A program made the position numbers and the translations under genes. From positions 1,302,001 to 1,366,000 of the forward strand of contig CBDBBO010000001.1 of NCBI GenBank assembly GCA_965203135.1: a DNA stretch of 64,000 nt, given 5' to 3'. Origin of the DNA: CATOSD01 sp965203135 (GTDB lineage Bacteria; Chloroflexota; Dehalococcoidia; Lucifugimonadales; CATOSD01). Below are positions 16,665 through 24,393 of the stretch, one piece after another. Position 1 is the stretch's first letter; the number at the start of each line of letters is the position of its first letter. The notes beneath the pieces were generated by a model. It made no database searches, was not told the DNA's origin, and saw only the letters and a list, made by a program, of their open reading frames with translations.

Positions 16665-16763
16665 GTGGGTAAGGCTCTCGCGTGGCTGTTTGAGGGCCAG
16701 CCGATGGAGGACGTGGAGGAGTGGGTGCGCGGCAGCTGCCTGATTGAAGTGACGCTGGGCTAG
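16665..16763 (+). pseudogene. 3' remnant of a DUF385 gene (right border repeat)
   Basis: From 16665 the frame reads VGKALAWLFEGQPMEDV and then the same C-terminus as the DUF385 protein at 13941-14315, ending in TAG at 16761-16763. It has no start and directly follows the TGA of the HNH gene. The part 16695-16763 is the right copy of the 69-bp direct repeat. Its stop overlaps the stop of the opposite-strand dehydrogenase. Confidence 0.8.
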
Positions 16764-17836
16764 CTCGGGCGGGCGCCGCCGTACACGTCCCTCACGCCTC
16801 GCACGCTTTCGATCCTGGCCTCGGCCAGGCGGTTGGCGGCCTCGGCGGTGGTGACGCCGTCCGATTTCGAGCGGGCAATGACGTCTGCAATCGTCTGGTA
16901 CACCCTGTCGGTCATGTCGAGCGCGGCGTCCCGGCCGTAGCCCGCCAGCTCGCAGGCGATCGCGATGACACCGCCCGAGTTGATGGCGAAGTCGGGGGCG
17001 TAGAGGATGCCGGCGTCCCGAAGCTCCGCGGCGTGGCGGTCTTCCAGGAGCTGGTTGTTGGCGGCGCCGGCGACGATGGGCGCCCTGAGCCGCGGAATCG
17101 TGTCGCTGTTGAGCACGCCGCCGAGCGCGCACGGGGAGAATACGTCGCACTCCGCGTCGTAAATGTCCTCCGGGGCGACTATCGTAGCGCCCATCTCGGT
17201 CGCGAGCGCGATGCGGCCCTCGTCGATGTCCGAGGCGATGATGCCGGCGCCGTCCTCGATCAGGTGGCGGGCGAAGTTGGACGCGACCTTGCCGAAGCCC
17301 TGGATGGCCACGGTCCTGCCCTCCAGGGAATCGGAGCCGAACACCTCGGCGCAGCACGCCTGGACTCCCCTGTACAGGCCGTAGCCCGTGATGACCTCGG
17401 CGCCGCCCAGTCCGCCCATGGACTCGGGTAGGCCGGCGGCGTAGGGGGTCTCCTTTCGCATTTGGACGATGTCTTCGACAACCGTTCCCACGTCCTCGGT
17501 GGTGAGAAACCTTCCGCCCAGGGTGTTGACGAACCGGCCGTGGGCGCGGAACAACGCCTCGGACTTGTCGGCGCGCGGGTCGCCGATGATGAGAGCCTTG
17601 CCGCCGCCGAGGTCGAGCCCGGCGAGGGCGGACTTGTAGGTCATGGCGCGCGCCAGCCGGAGCACGTCGACGATGGCCTCCTCCTCGGTGGCGAAGGGCC
17701 ACATGCGCGTGCCGCCGCAGGCGGGGCCGAGCGTGGTGTCGTGTATGCAGATCAGCGCCCTGAGGCCCGACTGTTTGTCGGTGTACATCGCCAGTTGTTC
17801 GTATTCGTACTCGTCCATGTAGTCGAAGATGTTCAC
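16760..17836 (-). CDS. Leucine/valine-type amino acid dehydrogenase
   Basis: This 358-residue protein is of the Glu/Leu/Phe/Val dehydrogenase family, close to leucine dehydrogenase in length. The substrate region reads GPACGGTRMW and the catalytic Lys is in MTYKSALAGLDLGGGKA (about residue 78). The NAD-binding domain starts VAIQGFGKVASNFARHL (about 175). It deaminates branched-chain amino acids to 2-oxo acids with NAD, in the cytosol. The start is GTG 17836 with a strong AAGGAGGT site upstream. It is a single gene, convergent with the island on its left. Confidence 0.93.
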   Translation of the reverse strand: MNIFDYMDEYEYEQLAMYTDKQSGLRALICIHDTTLGPACGGTRMWPFATEEEAIVDVLRLARAMTYKSALAGLDLGGGKALIIGDPRADKSEALFRAHGRFVNTLGGRFLTTEDVGTVVEDIVQMRKETPYAAGLPESMGGLGGAEVITGYGLYRGVQACCAEVFGSDSLEGRTVAIQGFGKVASNFARHLIEDGAGIIASDIDEGRIALATEMGATIVAPEDIYDAECDVFSPCALGGVLNSDTIPRLRAPIVAGAANNQLLEDRHAAELRDAGILYAPDFAINSGGVIAIACELAGYGRDAALDMTDRVYQTIADVIARSKSDGVTTAEAANRLAEARIESVRGVRDVYGGARPS

Positions 17837-18072
17837 GGCAGGACCTCCTTTGGCAAAGAATGACGGTCAGAAGGTGTCGGCGTCCGCATCACCGTTCAGC
17901 ACGGCTTCGATGACCTGTTCGGATCCTCCGACGCACGACAGAGGCACAGGGGTACCAGTGCGGCGGCAACGAAAACCAGTCTGACCATGCTCGCGTTCAC
18001 CTCTCTTGTTTAGTGTAACAGAGAGCATGGATTCCCCGTCCGCGCCGCGGCTACAGCAGGCTGGCCCAGGGC
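17837..18072 (-). other. Intergenic region with a possible micro-ORF
   Basis: Mostly without coding signs. On the minus strand ATG 17988, with AGAGGTGA upstream, opens a 30-codon frame beginning MVRLVFVAAALVPLC, like a signal peptide. A one-base shift would join it to a frame reading LSCVGGSEQVIEAVLNGD, so it may be a decayed small lipoprotein. This is speculative. Confidence 0.25.
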
Positions 18073-18192
18073 TTAGCGGTCGTCGGCACTCGACGCGGCG
18101 GCGGCCTGAAGGCGCAGCCCCAGTGCGCGCACTACCTTTAGCACGGTAGCGAATTCCGGGTTGCCGTTGGCGGAAAGCGACAAGTGCTCGTA
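18073..18192 (-). pseudogene. HigA-type antitoxin, C-terminal fragment
   Basis: The frame 18192-18073 encodes YEHLSLSANGNPEFATVLKV and then VRALGLRLQAA before TAA. The GNPEFATVLKVVRALGLRL pattern is the end of HigA-like addiction-module antidote proteins (XRE family). The front half is missing and no toxin gene adjoins, so this is a remnant. It lies directly behind the stop of the Mo-hydroxylase FAD subunit. Confidence 0.65.
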
Positions 18193-18198
18193 CCGGCT

Positions 18199-19191
18199 TC
18201 ACCTGCACTCTGTGTGATCGAGCAGCGTGGCGACCGCCCGCCTCACCAGCGACGCGGCGAGCCGCACCTTGAAGTGGTTGTCGCGCAGGGGGCGGGCGTC
18301 GTGGACGGCGAGTTGGCCGATGGCGTCAGTGTCGACGTCGGCGACGGGCGCGCCGCGCAGGGCGTCCTCGGCCTCTGTCGCGCGCCAGGGCGTCGGCGCC
18401 ACGCCGCCGAGCACCAGCGATGCGTCCGCGACGACACCTCCGGTCACGCGCAGGCTGACGGCGACACTGGCGAGCGCGAAGTCCTGCGCCCGGCGCTCGC
18501 GAGCCTTCAGGTAGACGCTGCGCAGACCCGGCGCCGGACTCGGCACGAACACGCGCGTCAGAAGCTCACCGGCCTCCAGCACCGTCTCCGCCTCGATGTT
18601 GCGCTCAGGGCCGGCGAAAAAATCTTCAAGCGGCAGGGTGCGTGTTCCGCCGGGACCGGCCAAGGTCGCCTCGGCGTCCAGCGCGATGAGGACGGGGGCG
18701 ACGTCCGACGGGTGGACGATGTAGCAGTCCACGCCGCCCAGAATGGCGTGGTACTTGCTGCTGCCGTTTACGGCGAAGCAGATGGCGCCGCCCTTCTTGC
18801 GGCAGTCGAACAGCGGGCTGCGGTAGTACCAGCAGCGCGGCCGCTGGCACAGGTTGCCGCCCAGCGTGCCCACGTTGCGTATCTGCGGCGTGGCGACCGA
18901 CGCGACCGCCTGCGCCAGCGCGGGGTAGTCGCGCGCGATGGCCTCGTCGGCCTCGAGGGCGGCCAGCGTGGTCATCGCGCCGATGGCCAGGCCGTCCGCG
19001 GTGTGCTTGACGCTGGACATGCCCGGCAGCGAGCCCAGGCTCACCAGCGTCGCCGGCTCCACGACGCCCTCCTTGATCTCGCCCATCAGGTCGGTGCCGC
19101 CCGCGAGCGGCCTCGCGCCGGACGGGTCGGCCTCGAGCAGGGTGACGGCGTGCTCGGTCGATCCGGCGTCCACGAATCGGAAGGGGTTCAC
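18199..19191 (-). CDS. Molybdenum hydroxylase FAD-binding subunit
   Basis: This 330-residue subunit of the xanthine dehydrogenase family has the FAD motifs RPLAGGTDLMG (about 27-37) and QIRNVGTLGGNLCQ (about 103-116). After the second comes CQRPRCWYYRSPLFDC and a further Cys, a set found in PaoB- and 4-hydroxybenzoyl-CoA-reductase-type subunits, where such Cys hold an extra 4Fe-4S cluster. It passes electrons between FeS and FAD. Its GTG start overlaps the stop of the catalytic subunit by four bases (GTGA), so the three genes 21962 to 18199 form one operon. Confidence 0.93.
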   Translation of the reverse strand: MNPFRFVDAGSTEHAVTLLEADPSGARPLAGGTDLMGEIKEGVVEPATLVSLGSLPGMSSVKHTADGLAIGAMTTLAALEADEAIARDYPALAQAVASVATPQIRNVGTLGGNLCQRPRCWYYRSPLFDCRKKGGAICFAVNGSSKYHAILGGVDCYIVHPSDVAPVLIALDAEATLAGPGGTRTLPLEDFFAGPERNIEAETVLEAGELLTRVFVPSPAPGLRSVYLKARERRAQDFALASVAVSLRVTGGVVADASLVLGGVAPTPWRATEAEDALRGAPVADVDTDAIGQLAVHDARPLRDNHFKVRLAASLVRRAVATLLDHTECR

Positions 19192-21479
19192 TCGGTCTCC
19201 TTCAGCGTAAGCTCGTTCAGGATGACGTCCGGGGTGATGGGGAGCTCGCGCACACGCACGCCGATGGCGTCGTAGATGGCGTTGGCGATGGCCGGCGCGA
19301 CGCCCACGCTGGGCGGCTCGCCGAGCGCCTTCGCGCCGAACGGCCCGACGGGGTCCACCACGTCGGCGAATATCACCTCGATGGACGGGCTGTCCAGAAT
19401 CGTGGGGCTCTTGTGCTCCAGGAAGCTGGCGTTGAGGGTCACGCCGTTGCGCGCGTCGGTGAGCATCTGCTCGCTCAGGGTGAAGCCGAGCATCTGCGAC
19501 ACGCCGCCCTCCACCTGGTTGACGGCCATGTTGGGGTTGAGGATGCGGCCGGAGTCGTGCGCGGCGACGAACCTGAGCACGCTCACCGCGCCTGTGTCCG
19601 TGTCCACCTCCACCTCCGCGAAGTGCGCGCCGAACGAGTTGACGACGAACTCGCGGCTGCCCGGATCGACCGTCGCCTCCACCTCCAGCGGCCGCCCCCG
19701 GTCCAGCCCCGCGACCTGCGCCAGGGTCATGCGCCGCCCTGCCCTGTCCACCACGGCCCCGTCCACGACGTCGAGATCATCCGGCGCAACACTCGGTTCG
19801 GATGCGGCTGCCTCGACTATCCGCGCCCTGAGCTGCTCGGCGGCGCGCCTGGCGGCGAGCCCGCCAGAGAAGGTCGCCGTGGAGCCCGCGGTGATGGGCG
19901 CTTCCGGCGTGTGCCGCGTGTCGCCGGACACGACGCGCACCCGGTCATAGGGGACGCCCAGCGTCTCGGCGGCCACCTGGGCCAGCACCGTCAGGCTGCC
20001 CTCGCCCACGTCCATGATGCCGGTCGTCAGCGTCACCGAGCCGTCGCCCTCCAGCCGCATCCGGGCGATGGACCTGCCGCCGGGGCCGCCGCGGTACACG
20101 AACATGCTCATGCCCATGCCGCGCCTCGTCGCGCTCCCCGCGTCCGGCTGCTCGGCTCGCCGCTCGCGCCAGCCGATGGCCGCCGCGCCGCGTTCGAGGC
20201 ACTCGCGCAGCCCGTTGCTGGAGAACGGCACGCCGCCCTCCACCGGCTGCGTGTCCACGACCTCGTGCAGCGGCGTGACCCTCTCCCCTGGCTGGCCTTC
20301 CGGCCCGACGTGGTTCTTCAGCCGGAAGTCCAGCGGGTCTATGCCCAGCTCCCCGGCGATCCTGTCCACCAGCGACTCCAGCGCGAAGTGGCCCTGCGGC
20401 GCTCCCAGCGCGCGGTACGATCCGGCGGAGGGCTGGTTGGTGTAGACCAGGTAGCCGTCGTAGCGGGCGTTGGCGCAACGGTACAGGTACAGCGCGCCCT
20501 GGCCCGCGCGCCGGATAACGCCCGGCCCGGAGGACAGGTACGCGCCGGTGTCCATGATCGTGGTGGCGTGCACCGCGGTTATCGTGCCGTCGTTGGTGAC
20601 GCCCACCCTGATCTTGGTGGTGGTGGCGTGGCGGTGGCGGCCCGCGACGAACTCCTCTTCCCGCGATAGCTCGATCTTGACCGGCCTGCCCGCGCGCCGC
20701 GCCAGTATGGCTGTAATCGCAGACAGGCGGGTCTCGTCCTTGTTGCCGTAGCCCGCGCCCATGTGGGGGCCTACGACGTGCACGTTCTCTCGTGGGATGC
20801 CGAGAGACAGGGACAGGCTGAGACGGTCGGCGTGTATGCCTCGGCTGGACTTCCAGACGGTGAGGCGGTCGCCCTCCCACGCGGCGACGGCGGCGCGCGG
20901 CTCCAGCGCCGCGCCCGAATGCGAATGGGTGGCGAACTCGTCCTCGAAGATGCGGTCGGCCTGGGCGAACCCCTCCTCCACGTCGCCACGCTCCAACGCG
21001 ATGGGCTTGCCGCCCACCAGGTTGCCCGGAGCTTGCCCTGAGCCTGCCGAAGGGTCGTGGACGCTGGGCGCGCCGGGGTTCATCGCCTCCACCGGATCGG
21101 TGACGAACCGCAGCGGCTCGTAAGTCACGTCCATCAGCCGCAGCGCCTGCCGTGCGGTGTCCTCGTCCTCGGCGGCGACCGCGGCCACCTCGTCGCCCAC
21201 GAACCGCGCCTTGACGTCCAGGATGGGCAGGTCCGGCGCCACGCGGCCCTCCGGCGCGTCGAACGGCGTCAGCACCGCGTGGACGCCGGGGAGCGCGGCG
21301 GCCCTGGATGCGTCGACGGCGGCGATGCGCGCGTGGGGATACGGGCTGCGCAGGATCGCGCCGTGCAGCATACCGGGCAGCCGGACGTCCGCGGTGTACC
21401 TCGCGTCTCCGGTGAGCTTCTCCGGCAGGTCCCGGCGCGGGTGGGAGACGCCGATGCTGCCGATGTTCGAGGGCGTCAT
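19188..21479 (-). CDS. Molybdenum hydroxylase catalytic subunit (xanthine/aldehyde oxidase family)
   Basis: This 763-residue Moco-binding subunit has the expected motifs: HVVGPHMGAGYGNKDE near the Moco, GSYRALGAPQGHFALES with its conserved Arg, and the catalytic Glu in KALGEPPSVGVAPAIANA near the C-terminus. It hydroxylates an aldehyde, purine or N-heterocycle using water. The GEPP motif marks the xanthine/aldehyde oxidase branch; the CO-dehydrogenase loop (AYRCSFR) is absent. A dispersed repeat (21031-21054) is embedded in the coding region and adds DPSAGSGQAP in frame. It starts six bases after the 2Fe-2S gene. Confidence 0.94.
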   Translation of the reverse strand: MTPSNIGSIGVSHPRRDLPEKLTGDARYTADVRLPGMLHGAILRSPYPHARIAAVDASRAAALPGVHAVLTPFDAPEGRVAPDLPILDVKARFVGDEVAAVAAEDEDTARQALRLMDVTYEPLRFVTDPVEAMNPGAPSVHDPSAGSGQAPGNLVGGKPIALERGDVEEGFAQADRIFEDEFATHSHSGAALEPRAAVAAWEGDRLTVWKSSRGIHADRLSLSLSLGIPRENVHVVGPHMGAGYGNKDETRLSAITAILARRAGRPVKIELSREEEFVAGRHRHATTTKIRVGVTNDGTITAVHATTIMDTGAYLSSGPGVIRRAGQGALYLYRCANARYDGYLVYTNQPSAGSYRALGAPQGHFALESLVDRIAGELGIDPLDFRLKNHVGPEGQPGERVTPLHEVVDTQPVEGGVPFSSNGLRECLERGAAAIGWRERRAEQPDAGSATRRGMGMSMFVYRGGPGGRSIARMRLEGDGSVTLTTGIMDVGEGSLTVLAQVAAETLGVPYDRVRVVSGDTRHTPEAPITAGSTATFSGGLAARRAAEQLRARIVEAAASEPSVAPDDLDVVDGAVVDRAGRRMTLAQVAGLDRGRPLEVEATVDPGSREFVVNSFGAHFAEVEVDTDTGAVSVLRFVAAHDSGRILNPNMAVNQVEGGVSQMLGFTLSEQMLTDARNGVTLNASFLEHKSPTILDSPSIEVIFADVVDPVGPFGAKALGEPPSVGVAPAIANAIYDAIGVRVRELPITPDVILNELTLKETE
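21031..21054. repeat. Dispersed GGGCAGGC-type repeat inside a coding region
   Basis: GCTTGCCCTGAGCCTGCCGA then AGGG. It shares the unit found at 63010-63034 and, in reverse, at 8327-8350. Here it is read in frame within the Mo-hydroxylase gene. Confidence 0.85.
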
Positions 21480-21485
21480 GGGCGG

Positions 21486-21962
21486 CTACGCCTCCGAGAG
21501 CAGCCGCGCGGCCTCCCGCACGGACGCCAGGATGCGGCCGTAGGCGTTGCAGCGGCAGATGTTGCCGGACAGCGCGGCGCGAATCTCGGCGTCTGTGGGC
21601 ACGGGGTTGGCGTCCAGCAGCGCCTTCGCGCTCATCACGAAGCCGGGCGTGCAGAAGCCGCACTGGCCGCCGTCCATCGCCAGGAACGCCGACTGGACCG
21701 GGTGGAGATGTTCGACGCTGCCCAGGCTCTCGACGGTCTGGACGGCGCGGTCGCCCACCTGCAGCGCGAGAAGCTGGCACGAGTACACCGGCTTGCCGTC
21801 CAGCAGCACCGTGCACGCGCCGCACTCGCCGCGGTCGCAGCCGCGCTTGGAGCCGGTCAGGTCGAGCTCGTCGCGCAGGGTGCGCAGCAGCGTCCAGCGG
21901 TGGTCCACCTCCAGCTCGCGCGGGCGGCCGTTGACGTGTAGCGTGATTCGGCTGCGGTGCAT
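21486..21962 (-). CDS. Molybdenum hydroxylase 2Fe-2S subunit
   Basis: This 158-residue protein is the small iron-sulfur subunit. The plant-ferredoxin-type cluster uses the Cys of GCDRGECGACTVLLDGKPVYSC (about 42-63). The second cluster uses QCGFCTPGF (about 101) and NICRCNAYGRI (about 135). It moves electrons from the Mo centre to FAD. It is first in the three-gene operon. No clear ribosome site is seen before ATG 21962, but the family N-terminus fits. Confidence 0.95.
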   Translation of the reverse strand: MHRSRITLHVNGRPRELEVDHRWTLLRTLRDELDLTGSKRGCDRGECGACTVLLDGKPVYSCQLLALQVGDRAVQTVESLGSVEHLHPVQSAFLAMDGGQCGFCTPGFVMSAKALLDANPVPTDAEIRAALSGNICRCNAYGRILASVREAARLLSEA

Positions 21963-22098
21963 AGGGCCATCGACCTCGGGGTGGATACGTCGTACTCGGA
22001 CAACGGCCCGATTCTAGCACTTTCGGCTGCGCCGCGCCGCTTTCGGAATCACTATGGCTCTATTCGTAGTATGCTAGGGAGAGACAAGAGGTGACCAC

Positions 22099-22947
22099 AT
22101 GCCGCTGAACTGGTTCCAGAGAATTCTCCTGCGCCTGCGCGGGTTTCCAATCGGAGACGGGCAGTCCGTCGCCGTGCTGACCTCAACCGGCGCAGGTGTG
22201 CCGCCGCCACCTGTGCCACGCGAACCTGACGGCGCGGAACTGCTGGAATACGTTGCGCCGGCCGGGTGGATTGCGGAGTGTCTGTGGAGAGGGACTCTGC
22301 AAACGGGTACGCTGGTGGGATGCGTCATCCCGGAAGGGTTCGAAGCCTACGCGCGCATATTTCACCCGGCCGAGCAACGGTTGGAGAATGGGGAGCGGCA
22401 TAGGGTGAGTTGGTCCACAGTGGCGTCGTGGAACGGGAAGGTCGTCCATCCTGAGGCGGCCTTCCACCGGATAGCGAACCTGGACCCCATGATGTACAAG
22501 AAGCCATCATGGGGTAGAGCCCCCTTTGCTGGAACTCTACCGGAGGAGGAGTGCAAGCCCTTAGTGGACGTGCTCAGCGAGTTTACATCCACGCCTGAGC
22601 TCTGTTACTTCGCCGTCTGGGAAGGATATGGAGGTCTCGACGAACGTCTTGGCAAAGAGGCGGCCAAGCTGGAGTCCCCATACTTGGATAGGGCGTACTA
22701 CATCTTCCGCGGCCAGCTGGATGGCATCCTGTCGTTCTACGAGTGGTCGTTCTTCTACCGATCCCCCAACATCTGGTGGCCGGAAGACCGCGCCTGGTGT
22801 GTCGCGACGGATATAGACTCTTTAGATTCCTACGTCGGCGGTAGCGAAGCCTGCATTGAGCGAATACTTGAGCACCCAGGCTTGGAGGCGTTCCCCACGA
22901 CGGTTGACACGCTCGCCAACGGAATTGGCGATACCATCAACGTGTAG
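22099..22947 (+). CDS. Hypothetical protein, paralogue 1 of a tandem pair
   Basis: This 282-residue soluble protein has no signal peptide or membrane segment. Recognisable blocks are VPPPPVPREPDGAELLEYV, a region ARIFHPAEQR and a C-terminal PNIWWPEDRAWCVATDIDS-type block followed by YVGGSEACIERIL. I recall this WWPEDRAW..ATEID pattern from uncharacterised actinobacterial proteins, without function. GAGGTGA precedes ATG 22099. The first 250 bp or so are almost identical to the start of the next gene (22963), while the rest has diverged. Confidence 0.7.
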   Translation: MPLNWFQRILLRLRGFPIGDGQSVAVLTSTGAGVPPPPVPREPDGAELLEYVAPAGWIAECLWRGTLQTGTLVGCVIPEGFEAYARIFHPAEQRLENGERHRVSWSTVASWNGKVVHPEAAFHRIANLDPMMYKKPSWGRAPFAGTLPEEECKPLVDVLSEFTSTPELCYFAVWEGYGGLDERLGKEAAKLESPYLDRAYYIFRGQLDGILSFYEWSFFYRSPNIWWPEDRAWCVATDIDSLDSYVGGSEACIERILEHPGLEAFPTTVDTLANGIGDTINV

Positions 22948-22962
22948 GGCTGAGGTGACGAA

Positions 22963-23808
22963 TTGCCGCTGAACTGGTTACAGCGAACACTCCTGCGCCT
23001 GCGCGGGTTTCCAATCGGAGATGGGCGGCCCGTCGCCGTGCTGACCTCAACCGGCGCAGGTGTGCCGCCGCCACCTGTGCCACGCGAACCTGACGGCGCG
23101 GAACTGCTGGAATACGTTGCGCCGGCCGGGTGGATTGCGGAGCGTCTGTGGAGAGGGACTCTGCAAACGGGTACGCTGGTGGGATGCGTCATCCCGGAAG
23201 GGTTCGAGGCCTACGCGCGCATATTCCATCCGGCCTGGTACCGGTCAGAGGACTTGGAGTGGCACAAGGTCAGTTGGGCCACGGTGGCGTCATGGAACGG
23301 GAAGGTCGTCCATCCGCAGATGGAATTCAGCCCGATCGCGAACCTGGATCCATTGAGATACGATGATCCATCGTGGGGCACCAGACCGGGCGATGGTGTG
23401 CTGCCGGAAGATGAGTGTCGGCACCTGCTGGGCGCTCTCAAGGAGTTCACCACCACGCCCGATCGTTGCTACTCGGGTATCTGGCACGGTTGGGCAGATT
23501 TCAAGAACCCCTTTCATCTGGGATGGCCTACGCTGGAGATTCCAGATGCGGACAGGAAGTATTTCATCTTTGGCGGCCCTCTGGATGGCGTCATGTCCTT
23601 TTACAAATGGATATGGGACCAATCGCCGAACCTCTGGTGGCCGGAGGACCGCGCCTGGTTCGTGGCTACGGAGGTAGACTTCAACAACACCTTCGTCGGT
23701 GGCAGCGCGGCCTGCATCGAGCGTGTGCTCGCCCACCCTGAACTGGAGGCGCTGCCTATCGCCATCGACGCGCGAGTGGATGCCTACGGCGACACCATCA
23801 ACGTGTAG
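22963..23808 (+). CDS. Hypothetical protein, paralogue 2 of a tandem pair
   Basis: This 281-residue protein has the same family blocks as the gene at 22099, including PNLWWPEDRAWFVATEVDF and FVGGSAACIERVL. The start is TTG 22963 in the place where the first copy has ATG, with the same GAGGTGA site. The first 85 residues differ from the first copy at only a few positions; after that identity drops sharply. It ends with the same GDTINV tail. It overlaps the opposite-strand DUF433 gene by 11 bases. Confidence 0.7.
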   Translation: MPLNWLQRTLLRLRGFPIGDGRPVAVLTSTGAGVPPPPVPREPDGAELLEYVAPAGWIAERLWRGTLQTGTLVGCVIPEGFEAYARIFHPAWYRSEDLEWHKVSWATVASWNGKVVHPQMEFSPIANLDPLRYDDPSWGTRPGDGVLPEDECRHLLGALKEFTTTPDRCYSGIWHGWADFKNPFHLGWPTLEIPDADRKYFIFGGPLDGVMSFYKWIWDQSPNLWWPEDRAWFVATEVDFNNTFVGGSAACIERVLAHPELEALPIAIDARVDAYGDTINV

Positions 23809-24031
23809 GGGAGAGAGGAACCTCACGTTCCTCAAGCCTCCAGGCGGCGTAGGCGAGGGACTGGTTGATGTCTTCCCGTTCGAGGTAGGGGTAGGCCTGG
23901 AGGATGTCGGCGTGTGACCGGCCGGCGGCCAGCAGACCAATCACCATGCCGACCGTAACGCGCATACCTCGTATGCACGCCTTACCGCCCATCACGCTCG
24001 GATCGATGGTGATTCTGTCGAGGTTTCTCAT
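23798..24031 (-). CDS. DUF433 family protein (antitoxin-like)
   Basis: This 77-residue protein matches DUF433: MRNLDRITIDPSVMGGKACI, then RGMRVTVGMVIGLLAAGRSHADILQAYPYLEREDINQSLAYAAW. The family has an HTH-like fold and is often paired with a PIN-like DUF5615 toxin. No such partner is seen on either side, so this is an orphan. Only a weak ribosome site is visible. Confidence 0.85.
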   Translation of the reverse strand: MRNLDRITIDPSVMGGKACIRGMRVTVGMVIGLLAAGRSHADILQAYPYLEREDINQSLAYAAWRLEEREVPLSPTR

Positions 24032-24393
24032 GGACCATGGCCTCACAGATGGCACGCGGACGGGTTGGAACCCGCTCCTACAGGGTGCGACGCGGATGGA
24101 CCCATGCTGACCCAGATCATTCGCATCGCTAGCAGATTCCAGTGTAGTCTGTTCGATTTCCCGTAGGCAACTCATGCATGTTGATCTACATGGGTTGGCG
24201 GCGACAGCGAGGGGTTGGTTTGCAGGCACTCTAGATTCCTCGGCTACGCTCGGAATGACAGGGAAGAAAGGCGCTCGGAATGGCCGGATAACTGGAACGC
24301 GCCGGTGACGATGCGGCCTTCGGGCCACGGGTCGATTGTGAAAGCACCTCAGAAGGGATAAGCTTAGCCCGTTCACAGTCAGGAGGGAAAGCC
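24032..24393. other. Intergenic region with a dispersed repeat
   Basis: About 360 bp between divergent genes. It holds the TAGATTCCTCGG repeat (24232-24260) and a small hairpin CATGT-tgatct-ACATG near 24178. The promoter of the ThDP enzyme gene should lie near its right end; no clear hexamers stand out. Confidence 0.4.
24232..24260. repeat. TAGATTCCTCGG...CGGAATG repeat, copy 2
   Basis: TAGATTCCTCGGCTACGCTC then GGAATGACA. It differs from copy 1 (8440-8468) by one base over the core. Confidence 0.8.

Noticed and set aside
17867..18208. A 113-codon minus-strand frame as a gene
   Set aside because: It runs through a HigA remnant in another frame and has no start with a ribosome site; the remnant and a possible micro-ORF explain the coding-like parts better.
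19188..21479. Aerobic carbon monoxide dehydrogenase large subunit
   Set aside because: The AYRCSFR active-site loop of true CoxL is absent; the sequence has the xanthine/aldehyde-oxidase motifs, so no CO oxidation is claimed.
23798..24031. Complete DUF433/DUF5615 toxin-antitoxin pair
   Set aside because: No PIN-like partner frame is found on either side of the DUF433 gene.
24300..24390. Riboswitch before the ThDP enzyme gene
   Set aside because: I could not find the conserved parts of a TPP riboswitch (such as CTGAGA) in the short leader.
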